This document shows positions 55,192 to 64,000 of a DNA stretch of 64,000 nucleotides, piece by piece. The notes under the pieces were generated by a model. The model was not told where the DNA came from and did no database searches. It saw only the letters and a list, made by a program, of their open reading frames with translations. The position numbers were made by a program, and so were the translations under genes. The number at the start of each line of letters is the position of its first letter. Position 1 is the stretch's first letter. Origin of the DNA: Coptis chinensis (lineage: Eukaryota > Streptophyta > Magnoliopsida > Ranunculales > Ranunculaceae); contig CM027378.1 of assembly GCA_015680905.1 (NCBI GenBank), positions 10,521,001-10,585,000 on the forward strand, written 5' to 3'.

Positions 55192-55616
55192 CCATGCATA
55201 CTCGCCGATCTCACTGAATTTTAGCAACAACCTCAAATAATAAATAGGCACTCCAGTTCCAGACTTGTCAGTGAAGATGGTGCATCCAGAGAAAAATAGT
55301 AGATATGCTCTTATAACCCGCTGTACCTCCACCAAAGTCGACACCTTCCCTTTTACATTCCCATCTTTATCTTTATCGCGGACCTTCCCAGCAAACTGGC
55401 TCTGCAGGAATTCCAGCCTTACCTTTGAAATGAACCGGCTCGCGTCCATTCCCGCTTTAATCATAGGTAATGAGACACCTAGAGCACGGTGTAGGAGACT
55501 CTCCAATTGTTCATGGGTCAACTCCGTGTTCCCTCGCACTACTCTGCCTCTAATCGCGACACCTAGGATTTGAGAGACATCATCTAAAGTCACAGTCATC
55601 TCGCCAAATGGTATAT
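55192..55616 (-). pseudogene. plant mobile domain (PMD) protein relic, N-terminal part
   Basis: A minus-strand frame reads IPFGEMTVTLDDVSQILGVA near its start, the diagnostic opening of the PMD (GExTVTLxDVxxLLGLPxxG). It then reads LESLLHRALGVSL, a Lys/Asp-rich insert, VQRVIRAYLLFFSGCTIF and LLKFSEIGEYAW (usual form ...xIgxYaWG). It is cut at both ends: upstream (55617) by the LTR of the family 2 element and downstream (55191) by the family 1 LTR. The piece itself has no stop. It continues in 53269-53990. The original gene's start is lost beyond the right-hand element. Confidence 0.75.
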
Positions 55617-57216
55617 TGATAAGTTCTCAAAAAGTGCATTTTAACCCTCAATTATACCTCTTGTTTAGCTATCTTAATGGACTAACAGTGCTTTGAAGTC
55701 ATGTTTTATGATTCTACAGGTGAAAAAGAGAGTTTTGTAGAATATTAGAGAAAAAGGGGCAAAACGGAGCAATTCAAAGCATTAAGGACCATATGGGAAG
55801 CCCGTAGATAATCATGGAGAAGGCCAAGGATTTAAAGCCATGAAAGATGCGACTTGGACCTGTTTTAAAGCTTATTTGGAAGCCTATGGAAAAAAGATTC
55901 GTTGCTTGGACCAAAGCCCGCAAAAGACGAATGAAGGATGGAGCAAAAAAAAGGAAAACAAACTCTTGCATCTGGGACGCAAGGAATTGCACTAGCCCAT
56001 ACGTCCAGACGCATGAAACCGACACTGTATCCCACCTCTTTTATAGTTTTAGAAATGAAATTCGACTCAGAAAGAGGTTGATTTGTAATTGGAAACAAGC
56101 CACGGTTTGAGATGTTTATAGAACTCATTGTAACCTCTATAAATAGAGGACCTAATTGCCTCATGAAACTTGCCAATTCACTTACATTCTTGTCTCCAGA
56201 ACTTAAGGCAGAGAGAGATTAATAATAAAATATTCGGTTTTAACTAGTCGAGTCTTGCTAAATAGTCTTTCTAGTCTTATGTTCTTCGACTCTTCTTCTT
56301 CTCGTTCTTCGTGTTCTTCCTTTTTCATGGAAGACTAATTTTCTCCTTCAAGGGAGAAAATAAAGCCGGTGCTTAGGGTTTGATTATTCTGGTTCATGGA
56401 GTTCTTCAATCAGGTTAATTCTTTATATCTTTAGTTATTAGTTCCATTGCCCACACTAGGGGATAGAAGTATAGAATAGGGTTTATGTTTTGCAATATTA
56501 ATATCATGCTAGTGTTATTTACTTTTCTTCTAAGTAGTGTAGTTCTTTAGAGTTAGGGAAGTATTGTTTGTGTTGCCCTAGTAGGGGAAGTATTCTTTGT
56601 GTTTGCCTAGGGGAAGTATTAGCTCAGGGAGTGGCTGCCTAGGGGAAGTATTCTTTGTGTTTGCCTTAAATGGTGATTCATTGAATGGCCGCCCTATTAG
56701 GAAGTACTCTTTGATATTACTCTCGGTAATATATTGAATGACTGCCCAAGCTTACATAAAAGGAGAGAAGAAACTTGTAACATAAAAATATGAACAACCT
56801 TCAGTAGAATTAATTGTTAACGATGTTTCGTCCAAGAGGGCATCAACACTCGCTCGATTGCTTAATTGTAGTCTACTCATGAGAACAACCATGAAGCAGA
56901 AGGTCACATATCAAAGGTAGCGGTGGATTCTAATCTATGAAATTCTCTCTATTATAAATTTTGAATAGTTTAGTTTAGTTTAGTTAAGCAATTTACAATA
57001 TCTATAATCATAGTTTTTAATCCCTCAAACCCACTTTCCAATCTTGTTCTTCATATAACATATACTTAAAAGTAGAACGATATCATACTCATCCTTTACT
57101 CATTGAGGGATAATTAGGTTTTGATACACTTCTGTTTTGTTTAACAACCATCATCCATCATCCATCTACACATTCCATATTCCATTCATTTATGCACAAA
57201 AGACGAACGCATGTCA
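55617..57216 (+). repeat. 5' LTR of gypsy element, family 2
   Basis: Begins TGATAAGTTCTCAAAAAGTG and ends GCATGTCA just before the PBS, about 1600 bp. It is homologous along its length to the inverted solo LTR at 59365-60955 (for example AACCCTCAATTATACCTC, the GGCTAGTTAAAACCGAA-type R region near 56235, and GGGAAGTATTCTTTGTG repeats). A three-copy GGGGAAGTATTCTTTGTGTT-type repeat lies at about 56586-56665. The preceding 5 bp is TATAT; the other end of the element is outside the window. Confidence 0.8.
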
Positions 57217-57218
57217 AA

Positions 57219-57232
57219 TGGCGCCGCTGCTG
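57219..57232 (+). other. primer-binding site, family 2
   Basis: TGGCGCCGCTGCTG two bases inside the LTR end, close to the family 1 PBS at 26017. Confidence 0.75.
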
Positions 57233-57799
57233 TTTTAAATTGTTTATGTTTAATGTTTTCTTTCAAGATTAAAACTTTGGATCTTGAGGTAATTTTAGAT
57301 ACATCATCCATCCTTTTGAGAAAGAGAGAAGCTTGAAGGACATCTCAAAGACAAAATCTACTATCCAGGTTAGTCGAATCTTCATTCTTTCGCATTCTTA
57401 GTTTAGTTGCATCGTAGTTTAGTATTATTGCTTTCTAGTATAATTGCATTTATGATCTGTTCAACAATTGAAGTTGCAAGCCAACATAGTACGTGAAACA
57501 TCAAACTCTAGTGTTTCATGTCCAAATCTTGACAAACGGACTATCGCCTATAGGCCATGGTATTTAAGCAATCCAAGTGATTCACTATAACCCTAGAAGA
57601 GACAGCTTTAGACAACAAGCGAGATACGATCTGAAAACCCAACCTAGTTGAAGAAAAGTAGTTTTATTTAAAAAAAAAAAAAAAAAAAAACTAGTATAAT
57701 TGCATTTTAGTATATGTTAGAATAATTACATATTAGTTTAATTCCATTCAAGCATAGTATAATAATGTTCGTCATTTTTAGCATAACATTTTCTAATAT
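57233..57799. other. untranslated leader of family 2 element
   Basis: Non-coding leader between PBS and gag with a 20-bp A-run near 57670. Confidence 0.5.
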
Positions 57800-59362
57800 A
57801 TGCCCCGTCGTTCGTATCATCGTCCGGTAAGAACACAACAGTGGACAATGTTCAACAACCGACTCACAAGAATACTAGACGAGATTGATACAATGGCCAC
57901 ACGTAATGATGGAGGTGTTGTGGACCCGAATAATGGTGAAGCTATCCCACTCATGCAAGCACAACAGAGGAAGAAACTGAGGGGATGGAGGTGTTGTGGA
58001 CCCGAATAATTTTGAAGCTATCCCACTCATGCAAGCACAATAGAGGAAGAAGCTGAGTGATTTCTATTCGCTAATCATTAGAGACCCACCCAGCATTATT
58101 GTTTTTCAAGAGACAGAAGCTAATCGGTTTGAGCTTAGAGCATCAATCATTTCTATGCTTCCAAAGTTCAACGGTTCAAACAATGTTCAGCCTTATGTTC
58201 ACATGAACAAATTTCTATTAGTCCTCAGAACTTTCAAGAACCAGAATATTAGGGATGAGAATATCAAGTTAATTCTTTTTTCACTCTCACTTGAAGGTAG
58301 AGCATCCGAATGGTTAACTGCATAGCTGATCAATTTAATCAACAACTGGGAGAAGTTGAGGACAAAGTTTATGAACAAGTTCTACCCACCCCATAAGACA
58401 GATGCCATGCAGCAAGCCATCATCAATTTCAAAGGGAAGGTGCGTGACTGATGAATATCATCAAAGCTGGGAGAAATTTAATAATCTGCTAGTCGTATGT
58501 CCACATCATGGTTATGATAAGAGCACACTGGCTCATTTTTTCTTTCGAGGACTTTCCACTATGAACAAGCAGATGATACAATCAATGTATAAAGGTAAGT
58601 TTACATCATTGGACGGGGAGGAAACCTACAACTTTCTCGAGAATTTAGCTGAAGACACTTAATAATGGAGTACTATCAACGAGGACGTAGCTAGAGTTGA
58701 GGGGGTGCCGAAGCAATTTGGTAACCAAATTTGTGAAGACCCAAATCAAGCGATGCTATCAATTATGGCAAGCCTATTAATAGGACTTGAAACTCTGAAC
58801 AAGAAGTTTGATAAGTTCTCTATGAATCCTCCAAAAGCAAACAATTTCAAAGCTAAACCTCAGCCATCCAAGCCTTGTTATGTCATTTGTGAGCTATGTT
58901 CTGATAAAGGTCACACCACTGAAGACTGTTCGTACTATTTGGATACTAATGCAAAGATATGTAGTATCAACTCTTTAGGAAGAAATAACCAGTTCAATCG
59001 AGACAGAATTATTGGAAGCCACAAAATACAAATCAGAGGAATTTTCCTGCAGAATTCCAGAATCAGTCTAATCAGTTCCAGAATAACCAGTATTCAGTTC
59101 CAAGACCGCCAGTAACCATATAGAAATCAACAGTCATACCAAAACCAGCAATACCAAGCCAACACAAACAAAGAGTTAGTACTAGATCTAATGAGCCGAT
59201 ACATTGCCCCTACGCCTTAGTCAAGTAAAGCAGTTATCCCATATCTGGAAGAAGCTATCACCACCATTGTCAATGAGCTGAAACAGACAAATCAAAGAAC
59301 CCATAAGCTGGAGAATAACTTTAGTGTCATTCAAAGGCAGATATGGAAAATTGTTGCCGCCT
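57800..59362 (+). pseudogene. family 2 gag, first part
   Basis: Starts MPRRSYHRPVRTQQW at 57800. A 76-bp tandem duplication (57911 and 57987) breaks the frame. The capsid (Retrotrans_gag) region is readable from about 58080 to 58660: FYPPHKTDAMQQAI, WEKFNNLLVVCPHHGYDK and FFRGLSTMNKQMI, with scattered stops. 58705-59115 continues with a CELCSDKGHTTEDC zinc knuckle, a perfect CX2CX4HX4C. The coding sequence then runs to IWKIVAAL, where a solo LTR inserted at 59365. It resumes at 60961. Many stops show an old copy. Confidence 0.8.
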
Positions 59363-59364
59363 TG

Positions 59365-60955
59365 TGTGTGTAGATGGTATATGGATGATGTAGATAGATG
59401 ATGTAGATGGATGATGGTCGTTGAACAAAATAGAAGCATATCAAAACCTAATTATCCCTCAATAAGTAAAGGATGAGTAGGGTATCGTTCCACTTTTAAG
59501 TGTATATTATGTGAAGGACAGGACTGGAAAGGGGGTTTAAGGGATTAAAAACTATGATTGTAGAGATTTTAGATTCTAATACTAAACTAAACTAAACTAA
59601 CTAAACTATTGAGAATTTATAGGAGAGGGAATTCAAGAGATTAGAATCCACCAATACTTTTGACCTATGACCTTCTGCTTCATGGTTGTTCTTACAAGTA
59701 GACTACAATTAGGCAATCGAGCGAGTGCCGATGCCCTCTTGGACAAAACATCATTAACAATTAACTCTACTTAAGGTTGTTCCTATGTTTATGCTATTAA
59801 TATCTTCTTTATTTTTATGTAAGCTCGGGCAGCCATTCAATGTATTTCCGAGAACAACATCAAGTAGTACTTCCTAATAGGGCGGCCATTTAATGAATCA
59901 CCACTGAAGACAAACACAAAGAATACTTCCCCTAGACAGCCACTCCCTGAGCTACCCCTTCTAAGGCAACACAAAGAATACTTCCCTAACTCTAAATAAC
60001 TATACTACTATAAGAAAAGTAAAGAGCACTAGCATGATATTAATATTGCAAAACATAAACCCTATTATATACTTCCATCCCCTAGTGTGGGCAATGGAAC
60101 TAATAACTAAAAACATAAAGAACTAACCTGATTGAATAACACCATGAACTAGAAGAATCATTAAACCTTAAGCACCAGCTTCATCTCCTCCCTTGAAGGA
60201 GAAGATTAGCCTTCCATATAGAAGGAAGAACACGAAGAACGAGAAGAAGAAGAGTCGAAGAACATAAGACTAGAAAGACTAATTTATTAAGACTCGACTA
60301 GTTAAAACCGAATCTTTTATTATTAATCTCTCTCTGCCTAAAGTTCTGGAGACAAGAGTATAGGTGAATTGGCAAATTACATGAGGCACTTAGGTCCTCT
60401 ATTTATAGGGGTTACAATGAGTTCTAGAAGCATTCCAAACCGCCATTTGTTTCCTAATACAAATCAACTTCTTTCAGAGTCTAACTCCGTCTCCAAAATT
60501 GAGAAGGAAGTGGCTACAATGTCGTTTCATATGTCTGGAGGCACGATCCTTGCATCCCAGACGCGAGCATTGTGTCTGGATGCACGATCCATGTGTCCCA
60601 GACGCGGAAGTTTATTTTCCCTCTTTTGCTCTATCCTTCTATCCTTTTTTACGGGCTTTGGTCCAAGCAACAAATCCTTTGGCCTTGGGCTTCCAAATAG
60701 GCTTTAAAATAGGTCAAAGTCACATCTTTAGTAGCTTCAATTCCTTGGCCTTCTCCATGATTGTCCACGGGTTTCCCATGTGATCCTTAATGCTCTGAGT
60801 TGCTCTGTTTTACCCTTTTTTCTCTAATATTCCACAAAACTCTCTTTTTTACCTGTAGAATCATAAAACATAACTTACAAACACTATTAGTCCACTAAGA
60901 TGGCTAAACAAGAGGCATAATCGAGGGTTAAATTGCACTTTTTGAGCACTTATCA
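59365..60955 (-). repeat. solo LTR of family 2 inserted in a family 2 gag
   Basis: A 1591-bp LTR in reverse orientation: the plus strand starts TGTGTGTAGATGG and ends GAGCACTTATCA (minus strand TGATAAGTGCTC). It is flanked by a perfect 5-bp direct repeat, CCTTG, at 59360-59364 and 60956-60960. The whole length aligns inversely to the LTR at 55617-57216. No internal sequence is present, so recombination between its two LTRs has removed the rest. Open frames within it are not genes. Confidence 0.9.
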
Positions 60956-60960
60956 CCTTG

Positions 60961-61460
60961 ATAGAGAGACCGAAAGGAGCATTACCAAGCCAGTCGGAGC
61001 CAAATCCGAAAGGAAGAGGTGTCTTGTAGGTGGATAACCTAGAGATTACTCAGTTGAATGACCAAGTTGATGCTGTCACCACTCTGAGGTCAGGCAAGAG
61101 GGTTGATAACAATATTGTCTATGAACCAGGAAAAGATTCTGGGGAGCCTAAGGTAATTTATGTCCCCACCATCCCACCCAGTTTTAATATTCCAGATATA
61201 TCTAGTGTTGTGCCACCTGCTAAAGAAAATGTTGCAAAAGAAGTTGAAGGAACTACTGTGGAAGTTGGTAAGAAGAAGCCATCATGGGTGATTCCACCTG
61301 TCACTCCATTATATGTTGCCAAGCCAACTGAAGCCAAAAGAAGAGAACCTATATTGAAGAAGCCGCCAGCGTCGTTTCCTTCGAAACTAGTGAATATCAG
61401 AAAGGATGACCAGTACAAGGAGATTTGCGATGTATTTCAGAATTTGTAGATTAATATCCC
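60961..61460 (+). pseudogene. family 2 gag, second part
   Basis: Continues the interrupted gag with ETERSITKPVGAKSERK, then a frame from 61030 carrying DAVTTLRSGKRVDN, the counterpart of the LRSGR motif of family 1, and a Pro/Lys-rich linker (RREPILKKPPASFPSKLV) leading to YKEICDVFQNL and a stop. Sequence and order match 26820-27160 of the family 1 element. Confidence 0.75.
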
Positions 61461-61503
61461 ATTTCTGACAGCCATAAAGTAAGTTCCCTCGTATGTCAAA
61501 TTC

Positions 61504-62000
61504 ATGAAATATCTAATGAAAAAGAAAATCAACATTCTGAAAGAAACTTTTATCGCTCAAAGATGTTCATCGTACCTAAAGAATCTAGCAGTTGTGAAAC
61601 TAAAGGATCCTGGAAGTTCAACTGTTACATGCAGAATTAGAGATTCTTTAGAGGAGCAGGCTTTATTAGATTTTGGTGCAAGTGTGAATCTTTTACCTTA
61701 TTTTGTCTACGAGAAGTTGGGATTGAAGGATCTAAAACCGACTGATGTTACTTTACAGTTGGCAGATAGATCAGTGAAGATACCTAGAGGAATCATTGAA
61801 GACGTCATAGTCAAGATCAAAGATTTCTATTATCCGGTTGATTTCATAGTACTCGACACAAAACCTATATTTGGTAGGTAGATATCAATCATTCTAGGCA
61901 GACCATTCTTGGCCACTGCCAATGCACTCATCAACTATTGAAATGGTAATATGACGTTATCCTTTGGCAATATGAAAGTCAAGACCAATATTTTCCATAT
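61504..62000 (+). pseudogene. family 2 aspartic protease
   Basis: Contains LLDFGASVNLLPY (active-site block), KIKDFYYPVDFIVLDT and, after a TAG at about 61879, ILGRPFLATANALIN. It is closely similar to the family 1 protease, with the DFG form of the active site. Two or more stops interrupt it (61879-61881 and about 61939). It follows gag and precedes reverse transcriptase, as expected for gypsy elements. Confidence 0.75.
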
Positions 62001-62460
62001 GTTATAGCAACCACAGGAGGTGTGTGATGTGAACGAGGTATGCATGATTGAAGTGTTAGCACAGGATTGTCTGACTCATTCATATCCTGCTGATGAGTTA
62101 TTGAAAGCTCTGATAGATTCATAATATGAGGAAATTAGTGTCCAGACAATCAATGCTATCTTGGATTTATCACTTGTCATGGATGACAACAAGTTCAAAG
62201 AAAATTTTGAATCGCCTATGCCTGATGGACCATCCAAAGAACTTCAAAAGGAGCCGCCTAAGCTAGAATTGAAGCCTTTGTCGTCTACACTCAAGTATGT
62301 TTTCTTGGGAGATTTGGGAACCTACCCAGTGTCATTGTATCAAATTTGACTAAGGAGAAGGGAATCTAGGTTAGTAGCACTTTTAAAATAATATAAGACA
62401 TCTATAAGTTGGACAATTGATGATATCAAGGGGATCAGCCCTACGATAGTTCAACATAGA
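62001..62460 (+). pseudogene. family 2 protease-RT linker
   Basis: Acidic linker with PPKLELKPLSSTLKYVFLGD, the conserved lead-in to the reverse transcriptase (usual form LPxHLKYAFLG). Several stops interrupt it. Confidence 0.65.
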
Positions 62461-63100
62461 ATTTATTTAGAAGAGGATTCTAAGACTTCTAAGCAACCAC
62501 AAAGGAGACTCAATCCAAAGATGAAGGAAGTAGTTCGAGAAGAAGTCGTTAAACTTCTTGACGCCAGCATTATCTACCCTATTTCTAATAATCAATGGGT
62601 TAGTCCAGTTCAAGTTGTGCCGAAGAAGTCCAGAACCATAGTGATTGAAAATGAAGACAATGAGTTAATTCCAACCAGGATTCAGACTGGATGGAGAGTT
62701 TGCATCGATTACAGGAAGCTAGATAGCGTATCAAGGAAATATCATTTTCCATTGCCTTTCATCGATCAGATGTTAGAAAGATTAGCTAGACAAGCTTACT
62801 ACTATTTTCTTGATGGTTACTCAGGATATTTTCAGATACATATTCACCCTAAGGACCAAGAAAAGACCACATTCACATGTTCGTTCGGAACATTCGCCTA
62901 TCGTTGTATGCCTTTTGGGCTATGTAATGCACCGGCCACTTTTCAGCGATGTATGATGAGTATTTTTGATGACATGGTGGAGAAATACATGGAAGTTTTT
63001 ATGGACAATTTTTGAGTTTTTGGATCATCTTTTGAGGATTGCCTACACCATCTCTCCTTAGTCCTTAAACGTTGTTGCAATACCAACTTAGTTCTAAACT
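62461..63100 (+). pseudogene. family 2 reverse transcriptase
   Basis: RT motifs appear in order: MKEVVREEVVKLLDASIIYP, WVSPVQVVPKKS, GWRVCIDYRKLDSVSRK, FLDGYSGYFQIHIHPKDQEK and FAYRCMPFGLCNAPATFQR. The catalytic box, normally YxDD, reads FMDN: the second Asp is Asn. A TGA follows two codons later at about 63013. The thumb region continues in frame ([16 protein letters not shown]). Both changes make the enzyme inactive. The sequence otherwise matches the Athila/Tat group of plant gypsy elements. Confidence 0.85.
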
Positions 63101-63117
63101 GGGAAAAATGTCAATTC

Positions 63118-63792
63118 ATGGTAAAGGAAGGGATAGTGTTGGGTCACCAAGTTTCAAAGGAAGGAATTTTAGTGGATCGAGCAAAGATTGATATTATAAA
63201 GGATCTACCTAAGCCGAAGATTGTCAAAGATATCCGTGCATTTCTAGGTCACGCGGGATTTTACCATCGATTTATCAAGGATTTCAGCAAGATAGCAATA
63301 CCACTATCACATTTGTTAGGGAAAGATGTTGTCTTTGATTTTGATGCCTCATGTGTCGAAGCTATTATGAAGTTGAAGGAAGCACTCACTTCAGCACCAA
63401 TCATTCGTGCACCAGATTGGAGCCAACCATTTGAGATCATGTATGATACATCTGATTATGATATAGGAGTCGTTCTAGGACAAAGAGATAAGAAAGTGTC
63501 GTACGCAATCTATTATGCTAGTAAGACTTTAAATGGAGCTCAGATTAATTATTTTACCACTGAGAAAGAGCTCTTAGCCATCGTCAATTCTCTTGACAAA
63601 TTTTGTCAATATTTGATAGGTTCAAAGGTAATTGTCTATACTGACCATGCTGCCTTGCGTCATTTACTCGCTAAGCAGGATGACAAGCCTAGATTGATCC
63701 GATGGATACTATTTTTACAAAAATTTGATTTGGAGATACGTGATAAGAAAGCAACAGAGAATGTCATTACTGACCACCTTTCTAATTTCTAG
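63118..63792 (+). pseudogene. family 2 RT connection and RNase H domain
   Basis: A 224-codon frame: [19 protein letters not shown], then [19 protein letters not shown] (end of RT), followed by RNase H with [41 protein letters not shown] and [13 protein letters not shown]. The Asp-Glu-Asp-Asp catalytic positions are present, although the first block has YDTSD where CDASD is usual. It is in frame with the RT part, separated by stops only. Confidence 0.85.
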
Positions 63793-64000
63793 TGGAGAGT
63801 ACGGAAGACAATTTACAAATCTGTGAGACTTTTCCTGATGAACAGTTGTTCAGTATATTAGAAGTACCATGGTATGACCACATCGCAAATTATCTTGTGA
63901 CCAACAAGGTACCATCGCATTGGAGCAAGCAAGAAAAAGAGTTATTCTACTCAAAGGCAAGATATTATTTTGGGATGATCCATACTTATTCAAGAAGTGT
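63793..64000 (+). pseudogene. family 2 integrase N-terminal region (cut by window end)
   Basis: After a TAG the sequence continues with NLQICETFPDEQLFSI, VPWYDHIANYLVTNKVP and KARYYFWDDPYLFKKC, the spacer and first part of the integrase zinc-binding region (Y.WDxPyLxkxC). The remainder and the 3' LTR lie outside the window. Confidence 0.75.

Noticed and set aside
60369-60783. Frames of 112 and 94 codons
   Set aside because: They lie inside the solo LTR and have counterparts in the LTR at 55774-56176; these are not genes.

Overview
The window is nuclear DNA of a flowering plant, most likely a eudicot. It is AT-rich, its genes have introns of about 100 nt with GTAAG donors, and it carries plant-type Ty3/gypsy, Ty1/copia, MULE, hAT, PIF/Harbinger-like and CACTA-like elements. 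It contains plant-specific protein families (LEA 11-mer repeats, the plant mobile domain, a MORC tail, a subtilase). I cannot name the species. Almost all of the sequence is transposable-element matter of different ages, much of it nested.

Only two genes look intact. Both are on the minus strand and belong to one family: gene A (10594-12099, four exons, 391 aa) and gene B (44383-46168, five exons, 449 aa). Each starts with a signal peptide and an LEA group-3-like block of 11-residue repeats. This is followed by exon-encoded modules that typically open with a (Y/H)xGSPxxAP motif and close with a TGDLTTxFG motif. All seven introns are phase 2. The two genes share 3'UTR sequence and an identical 22-nt promoter block. 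They look like an old tandem pair now separated by about 32 kb of transposon-rich DNA.

Layout: 1-3.4 kb, minus-strand gypsy gag relic with PBS and LTR. 3.4-10.4 kb, non-coding DNA with small TIR elements, a GATATATCG-rich palindromic block, and a hAT-like element (8-bp TSD) nested in a long-TIR element. 10.4-12.3 kb, gene A. 12.7-14.8 kb, a Pack-MULE-like element with about 550-bp TIRs and a 9-bp TSD, carrying the last two exons of a MORC-like gene. 15-24.7 kb, small TIR elements, RNase H relics and gypsy debris. 24.7-29 kb, a gypsy (Athila/Tat-like) element with gag and protease but no polymerase. 29.6-32.5 kb, a probable CACTA-like element. 33-44 kb, mostly featureless, with a hAT-like MITE, a subtilase relic and a copia relic. 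44.2-46.4 kb, gene B. 46.5-55.6 kb, a decayed MULE with FAR1/MULE transposase and OTU protease regions facing a convergent plant-mobile-domain (PMD) gene; the PMD gene is broken by two LTR insertions. 55.6-64 kb, a decayed gypsy element whose gag is interrupted by a solo LTR of its own family with a perfect 5-bp TSD. This element runs off the right edge in the integrase region.

The strongest candidates for something undescribed are the modular LEA/GSP gene family with its symmetric exons, the MORC-carrying Pack-MULE, and the MULE-OTU-PMD association.
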